A stretch of DNA of 64,000 nt, from positions 26,697,015 to 26,761,014 of the forward strand of contig OY365806.1 of NCBI GenBank assembly GCA_959347315.1. The letters run 5' to 3'. Shown here piece by piece: positions 58,833-64,000 of this stretch (its first letter is position 1; the number at the start of each line of letters is the position of its first letter). The notes under the pieces are model-generated. The model was not told where the DNA came from, did not search any database, and saw only the letters and a program-made list of their open reading frames with translations. The stretch is from Bimastos eiseni. Taxonomy: Eukaryota > Annelida > Clitellata > Crassiclitellata > Lumbricidae. Both the position numbers and the translations under genes were made by a program.

Positions 58833-59038
58833 GTGCTAATTTTACAATTGTTACCATAATATGCGTGGTAGAAACTAGTATTAGGCCTACATCTGAACAA
58901 TCCTTGTCTATTTTCTATCCAAGCCATATACAGAAGCTTTCAGCATAAATGTATCAAAGTAAATATCATGCTACTGACTGGAAGCAAAGCAAACAACGAT
59001 CCGAGTCCCAACAAAAATCTGCTTGGAAGCATAATTAT

Positions 59039-59770
59039 ATAACGAACAGGCCCGTCCAGAGCAAAGTGGGGGCCCAGTATAACTTATATTTTGAGCATAA
59101 ATGAAAGACTCATTGACAGTATAGGCCTACTGTGATACAATGTAGGCCTAAGGAAAACGTTGTAAAATTACAAGCACTAAACTTACACCATACATGATAC
59201 ATCACTCACTTATTAAAGTTTTCATCGATTCATCATCATTCATCTCTGTCCGTAAGGCTGAATGATAATGAAAATAAATATTTTTTATATTTTTTTGCAA
59301 TTCCTAATTTTAAGAAAAAAGGCTAACAGAAAAAATGAAAGCCTACAAAATTCACAAATTGGAGTTGTTGAGACAGTTTTACTTGTAAAGTCTGCAAGAG
59401 ATGAGTTCAGAGATTGAATATTTTATTCGATTTTTGATTCTGTAGTAACTGAACTTAAAACCCTTTTGTAGCAGTGTCAAATCTTTGCAACAAATTTTAA
59501 TTTTTTTCGAGAGGCCCCTTTATGAATTAATTGAGAATATTACAGTAGAAATCTTTTTAATGAAACCAAATGTGATTTGTTAATAATTTTTTTAATAATT
59601 GCAGAAAAGATTTACAAATAATCAAATGGTGGGGCCTCTTATTTATATAGTTCGGGATGGGGGCCCTTATTTATTTGGTTCGAAATAGGGGCCTTTATTC
59701 ATTTGTTTCGGGGTGGGGGCCCGGGTAATTTGTGTCCCTTTCCCCCCCTCTCAGTGGGCCTGACAACGAA
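59039..59770. mobile_element. hAT-type MITE, 716 bp
   Basis: The element is 59,047-59,762. Its left tip is CAGGCCCGTCCAGAG and its right tip CTCTCAGTGGGCCTG. The flanks ATAACGAA and ACAACGAA form an 8-bp duplication with one change. GGGGCC-rich subterminal repeats (59,630-59,745) precede the right end. No ORF of interest. Confidence 0.9.
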
Positions 59771-60040
59771 CACACTATTTGAATACCTGAAAATGGAAGA
59801 TAATTTTTTAATTAGGAATGGTACATAATTCGAATTGTTGGAATTCGATTGGGTATTGTCAAAACAAGGTGCTTATGAAAACTTATTCATTAAAATTTTG
59901 CAAAAAATAGGGAAAGGCAAAATGGTAGGCCCTATGCGTTATATTGTGACCCCGGGTGAAAGTCTCAATATGTTCAACTGCAAGCTTAATTGGCATAATA
60001 TAATTATCACTTTTCTCGATTCAGAGTAATATATTCCTGC
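59771..60040. other. no gene seen
   Basis: The 64-codon ORF at 59,835 has no recognised motif. Confidence 0.5.
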
Positions 60041-60199
60041 AGGGCAGGAGGCTATAATACTAGACTTGCTAGAAGTCAATTCGGCTTCAAGACCTGATCA
60101 ATGGAACAATCTTCCAACTTCAGTTTGTAAAACTACATCCATTACTTGATTAAATTAAAATTTACACAGAAATCAAACGACTAGGCACGAGTCCATGCA

Positions 60200-60540
60200 G
60201 GATAAAAGAATTATTACTTATGCGCAACTGCCTAATTGGGGTGGCCCCGACCTACCTAAGGCTTTTCCACACTTTGGTGTCTTATTTACCTGCAAGAGCC
60301 TCCTTCCGATCTTCCACTCTTGGCATTCCTGTTGTTCTGCGCATGTGCTTTGCTACGGCCCAGTCGAAGAGCCTTGCCTGAGTTGGCCCTTCAGCTTGGA
60401 ACCGTCTTCCACAGTCTCTGCGCCTGGAATTACTGACATACTCACCTTGCCAATTTCGGAGACGCCTTAATTCCTGTTCAGAGTACAGAGAGCGCTGCTG
60501 GTCTGATCTATGTAAATGCTTGATTACATTACATTACATC
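60200..60540 (+). pseudogene. non-LTR ORF2 C-terminus with (ATTAC)n tail
   Basis: In shifting frames the sequence gives LGIPVVLRMCFATAQSKSLA, then VGPSAWNRLPQSLRLELLTY and a short charged tail to about 60,480. The SAWNRLPQSLR block is typical of CR1/L2-type ORF2 ends. The element closes with TTACATTACATTACATCACA, a tandem tail in place of poly(A). Heavily truncated at its 5' side. Confidence 0.78.
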
Positions 60541-60545
60541 ACATT

Positions 60546-61586
60546 AATGAGACAACTTAAGGCGTATCTGCATGACAACTTCTCACACGCTGCTGATTGA
60601 TCGGATATCTATTGAGCGCGTGATCTGTGCAAACCAATCCGAGGAGCAAATAATGCATAAAATTAAAGATCCATGGACGTCGAAGGCCTTATCAAAATCA
60701 TGAAAAGTTATCACTATTATTAAAAGTCGCTTTCATGAAAGAACCGCCACAGGACATCATGATTAGATTTTCATCTTACAGAAATAAATTAGAAAGGCCA
60801 GTAAAGAAGCTGAGAGACAATAGTAAGCAAGTGGACGTCTTGAATGTGAATATGTGAAATTGTGAAAATGGTACGTCTTGAATACGAAAATGAACTGCAC
60901 CAGTACAACAGGAATCGTATACAATGAGCATATAGTCAGATAAATTATTTCTCCATGGATCTGTTCTTCTATCTATCCGAGACATTTACGCGAGAAATCG
61001 TGTAATTTTAATCTAAAAATTGGGTAAGCCTGTACTGAACATGTATACGAAATAAAAGGTATTCTTATGTCCTGACTGTATCACTGATTACTTAAAATAT
61101 AAAAAGACAATGTAACGGACACGGCTCGCATATATCTGAAGTTATAATGTGAAATATAATGTCACAAGGCTCTTTACTGGTCCCGCTGCTAATCTTGCTA
61201 TGCGTTAGTGAGGTCTCAAACACTTCATCATTGTTTCGCTTCACCTTTTTCGCTGGCTACACTAATGTTTTCATGTCAAACAAATTACTGACACAAAATG
61301 TTAACTATAACTCGTAGGGGATGGTCAAAGTGAACCAATAATCCTCAATAATTCAAAGACGAATTTTATCTTGTTTTATTCTTAAAGGAAATTTTAACTC
61401 AATTTAGATTATTAATTAACTGTTAATTGATCACAATGGTTGGTCAGAGTATGATCATAATGTTATTGTCAAAATTTCTGGGTCTGCATATAAACGGGAA
61501 GTAAACATGGGAAGAACATAATGTCATTTCTAAGATGATATATACACCGGACTACTTGTTCGTGTTTGATATCTCCAGAAACGTCA
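60546..61586. other. no gene seen
   Basis: Short ORFs; a phrase near 61,140-61,260 (GSLLVPLLILLC-type) hints at another eroded reverse-transcriptase piece but is too weak to call. Confidence 0.4.
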
Positions 61587-62034
61587 AATAATTATAAATT
61601 TGTATTATTCTTGAATTTATCATATATACTTATTATGCCATTTTGTAGTCTCACGTGGACTTCTTCCTATTATATACGCATGACCATTCTACCAATCTTA
61701 TATATATATATATGTATGTATATATATAGATATATGTATATATATATGTATATATCTTATATATATATGTATATGTATATATACGGATATATATATATAT
61801 GTATATATATGGATATATATATAAGATTGGTAGAATGGTCATGCGTATACAATAGGAAGAAGTCCACGTGAGTATATATATATATGTATACACATATATA
61901 TATATACATATATATATATAAAATTGGTAGAATGGTCATGCGTATACAATAGGAAGAAGTCCACGTGAGACTACAAAATGGCATAATAAGTATATATGAT
62001 AGATTCAAGAATAATACAAATTTATAATTATTAT
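61587..62034. repeat. long inverted repeat, about 117-bp arms, TA-rich centre, extra inner copy
   Basis: Left arm 61,587-61,704 and right arm 61,917-62,034 match in inverted orientation with about three differences. A 50-bp part of the right arm is present a second time at about 61,822-61,871. The centre is TA microsatellite. ORFs across it are mirror artefacts. Confidence 0.9.
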
Positions 62035-62794
62035 TTATAATTATATATTATATATATATACAAGCGAGTTATGAGATGTGTAGCCTAATGTACCCGACAG
62101 AGCTAATACCAAACTTCTGTTCATTTACTTTCAAATATTGTCCTTTGAATGCATTAATCGGCTATACAAGCGTGACTATTTATGCAAGAAACCCATTCCT
62201 ACCAAATCCTAGCAAATTTGGACCACTGCTTTGGAGCTCTGCCCAAAGAGCTCACTTATCTGTCAGTCCAATGTGCAGTTATAATGAATTAGAAGTTCAC
62301 TTATATATCCGCTGCAACGGTTGTGTTACAAAGTGTGCAACATCGCAATTCTCATTGTGCGCGGGTTTACTGTGCATTCGATGTTTGAGAATCTTATAGG
62401 CCTACAGTTACACTCTCTGTAAGAATTAGAGTGGACGCCATAACAGATGATTAATTGAAGGCACGTGGTGATACATGTTGAGATATATATATACTTATTA
62501 CATATTGTATATAATTATATATATGCCATTATTCTAATTGATGACGAAGCTATATATTATACGGTCGGTGTCACTGTTAGCGGAAACCTATGTTCCTTTG
62601 GGTTTGTGTTTTGGTCTCACTGTTTGCACAATAATGTCTAAATTTCCTAATTGCACATGTTTGTCAGAACATAATTATTTTGACTTTTAGAATTTATATT
62701 GTTTGTTATCATTGTGATCAATCAAGCATTAATTGATTGATTGATTTTGATTCATTATTACACTTGATGAGGGTTATGTACGATGATAAATATA
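62035..62794. other. no gene seen
   Basis: The ORF at 62,076-62,399 (107 codons) has no recognised motif. Confidence 0.5.
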
Positions 62795-64000
62795 CAGGGT
62801 AGACCATTAAAACGAAATTCCCACAGGTGTTTTGCTAATATTTCAGCCAAAAGCAGAGATTAGTAAAGGACATTTTACAGGCGCAAAACCAATTTATACC
62901 TGCATATAATGGCCAAATTTGAATAAAATATTATAAACATAACAAAAGTTACGTCACTTTTAATGAGTCCAACCGCGTTTTTTGATAGTCTAAAAACATT
63001 CAAGGCAGGAAAAGTCACTAAACGATTTTATGAAGTCATTTCTCAAGTTATTGTTGTAAAGTAGACGCCAGAATTATCGTTATTATTGAGAAGAGAAACG
63101 GGAAACCAGCGTATATGGACATAACTTTGACGTCATTTAGAGAGCAGTCGCTCAGATCGGTAAATAATTAAACATCACTTTCGGTCGTGTCGCTGCATGG
63201 GGAGATTATCATCACCGAGACTTGAACGTTTCTCAGCACTACTATGACGGCTGAGTGTTCGCGAGACGTAGCGCGTTCCTCACGGATGAGAAAACCTTCT
63301 ACCTCAATCCATCATTAAGCAACCAGCATGATCGTGTTTGGTCCAGCGGCAAGAAATCCGATGTCAAACCTGGTCGACTGATTGTTAACTGCAAGAGGTT
63401 CGCTCCACATGTTATGGTAGCGGCTGGTGTTTGTTTTGTTGGCAAAAGTCGACTTCATTTTGTTGATGAGAAGGCCAAAGTGGATGCTGCATATTACCTT
63501 GGTAGCTGCCTCCGCAGTTAATATCCGATTGCAAGCATCTGCTGCCAGCTGTATTCATCCTTCAGCAACACGAGGCACAACCGCATACTGCACGCCTCAC
63601 GCAAGATTGACTCAAGGTAAATAGCACTGGTTTCATTGAGAAGGACCAATGGTCCCAAGTTGACCGGACTTGAACCACTTGGATTATCTCATGTGGGGAG
63701 CTATTTGCTCGAGAAACACCACAATCTGCGATCAAAGCTAAAAACGATGAGAGAATTGAAGTGACTTCGTAAAATCGTTTTTTTCCTGCGTTGAATGATT
63801 TTTGAACGTCAAAAAACCGTGTTTGGACTCATTAAAAATGAAATAACTTATGTTCTATTTGAAATATCTTAGTAAATGTTAGCCGTTATATGTAAAGATG
63901 AATTATCTTAGAACCTGTAAAATTTCATTTACTAGCCTCTACCTTTGACCGAAATATCAGCAAAACAAATGAGGGAATAACTTTTTAATGGCCTACCATG
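62795..64000 (+). mobile_element. mariner-like transposon, right end at the window edge
   Basis: The left end CAGGGTAGACCATTAAAACG follows a TA at 62,793-62,794. The window's last bases read, in complement, CATGGTAGGCCATTAAAAAG. The inverted ends continue to match inward (GTTTTGCTAATATTTC) and again over TGAGTCCAAC-type blocks, about 200 bp in all. A transposase relic lies between. The right TA lies beyond the window or was lost. Confidence 0.85.
63255..63780 (+). pseudogene. mariner-like transposase, C-terminal two thirds, inactive
   Basis: The frame from 63,255 (no ATG at its true start) carries FLTDEKTFYLNPS, then DRVWSSGKKSDVKPG and HVMVAAGVCFVGKSRLHFVD, matching the catalytic core of mariner-like transposases. 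After a frameshift at about 63,515, another frame shows QQHEAQPHTARLT where QQDGAPAHTA is expected, so the second catalytic Asp is His. A further shift gives PDLNHLDYLMWG, the third-Asp block. The N-terminal helix-turn-helix part is missing. Stops and the Asp loss mean no activity. Confidence 0.85.

Noticed and set aside
61566..62008. Tyr/Ile-rich ORFs on both strands
   Set aside because: They are mirror images caused by the long inverted repeat and TA microsatellite.

Overview
This is a window of eukaryotic nuclear DNA, AT-rich and almost wholly made of mobile-element debris. The palindrome TAGGCCTA and its shorter forms recur dozens of times, and the repeat types (a Polinton, hAT MITEs, mariner-like elements, non-LTR retrotransposons of CR1/L2/Jockey character, foldback elements, tRNA-derived SINEs) suit a marine invertebrate. 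An echinoderm or another invertebrate deuterostome is my guess, but it is not proved. No intact host protein gene is visible. One possible host exon (about 23.47-23.69 kb, minus strand) is listed with low confidence.

The centrepiece is an 11.4 kb Polinton/Maverick (31,695-43,114) with about 312-bp terminal inverted repeats. Reading rightward on the plus strand it carries a protein-primed family-B DNA polymerase (with SAP-like, zinc-finger and HNH-like parts), an adenovirus-type cysteine protease, and a fibre-like protein fused to discoidin (F5/8C-like) sequence. A leftward minus-strand block follows: two roughly 100-codon proteins, the major capsid protein, and four more Polinton-type proteins. 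The plus-strand integrase comes last, and its chromodomain runs into the right TIR. Every gene is broken by stops or frameshifts, so this is a fossil. I found no packaging ATPase. The polymerase and integrase would copy and insert the element, and the protease, capsid and fibre genes would build a particle.

Left flank (1-31.7 kb): microsatellites and strong hairpins; two related mariner-like relics (5.76-6.55 and 16.9-17.9 kb); hAT elements with 8-bp target duplications (7.26-7.45, 9.995-10.865, 12.76-13.28, 19.04-19.98 kb); a foldback element with a 36-bp minisatellite core (8.2-9.16 kb) and a truncated second copy (24.1-24.4 kb); another foldback split by a hAT insertion (9.5-11.05 kb); minus-strand reverse-transcriptase relics (20.1-22.2 and 25.3-25.9 kb); plus-strand tails (26.9-27.2 and 30.0-30.3 kb); and a 240-bp tandem duplication (29.0-29.5 kb).

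Right flank (43.1-64 kb): reverse-transcriptase relics (46.6-47.9, 55.6-57.0, 57.2-57.4 and 60.0-60.5 kb); a 926-bp foldback element with a perfect 8-bp target duplication (49.59-50.52 kb); a recent rearrangement with a perfect 126-bp inverted repeat (52.6-53.4 kb); further inverted repeats (45.2, 54.4-55.25 and 61.6-62.0 kb); a hAT MITE (59.05-59.76 kb); and a dead mariner-like transposon running off the right edge (from 62.8 kb).
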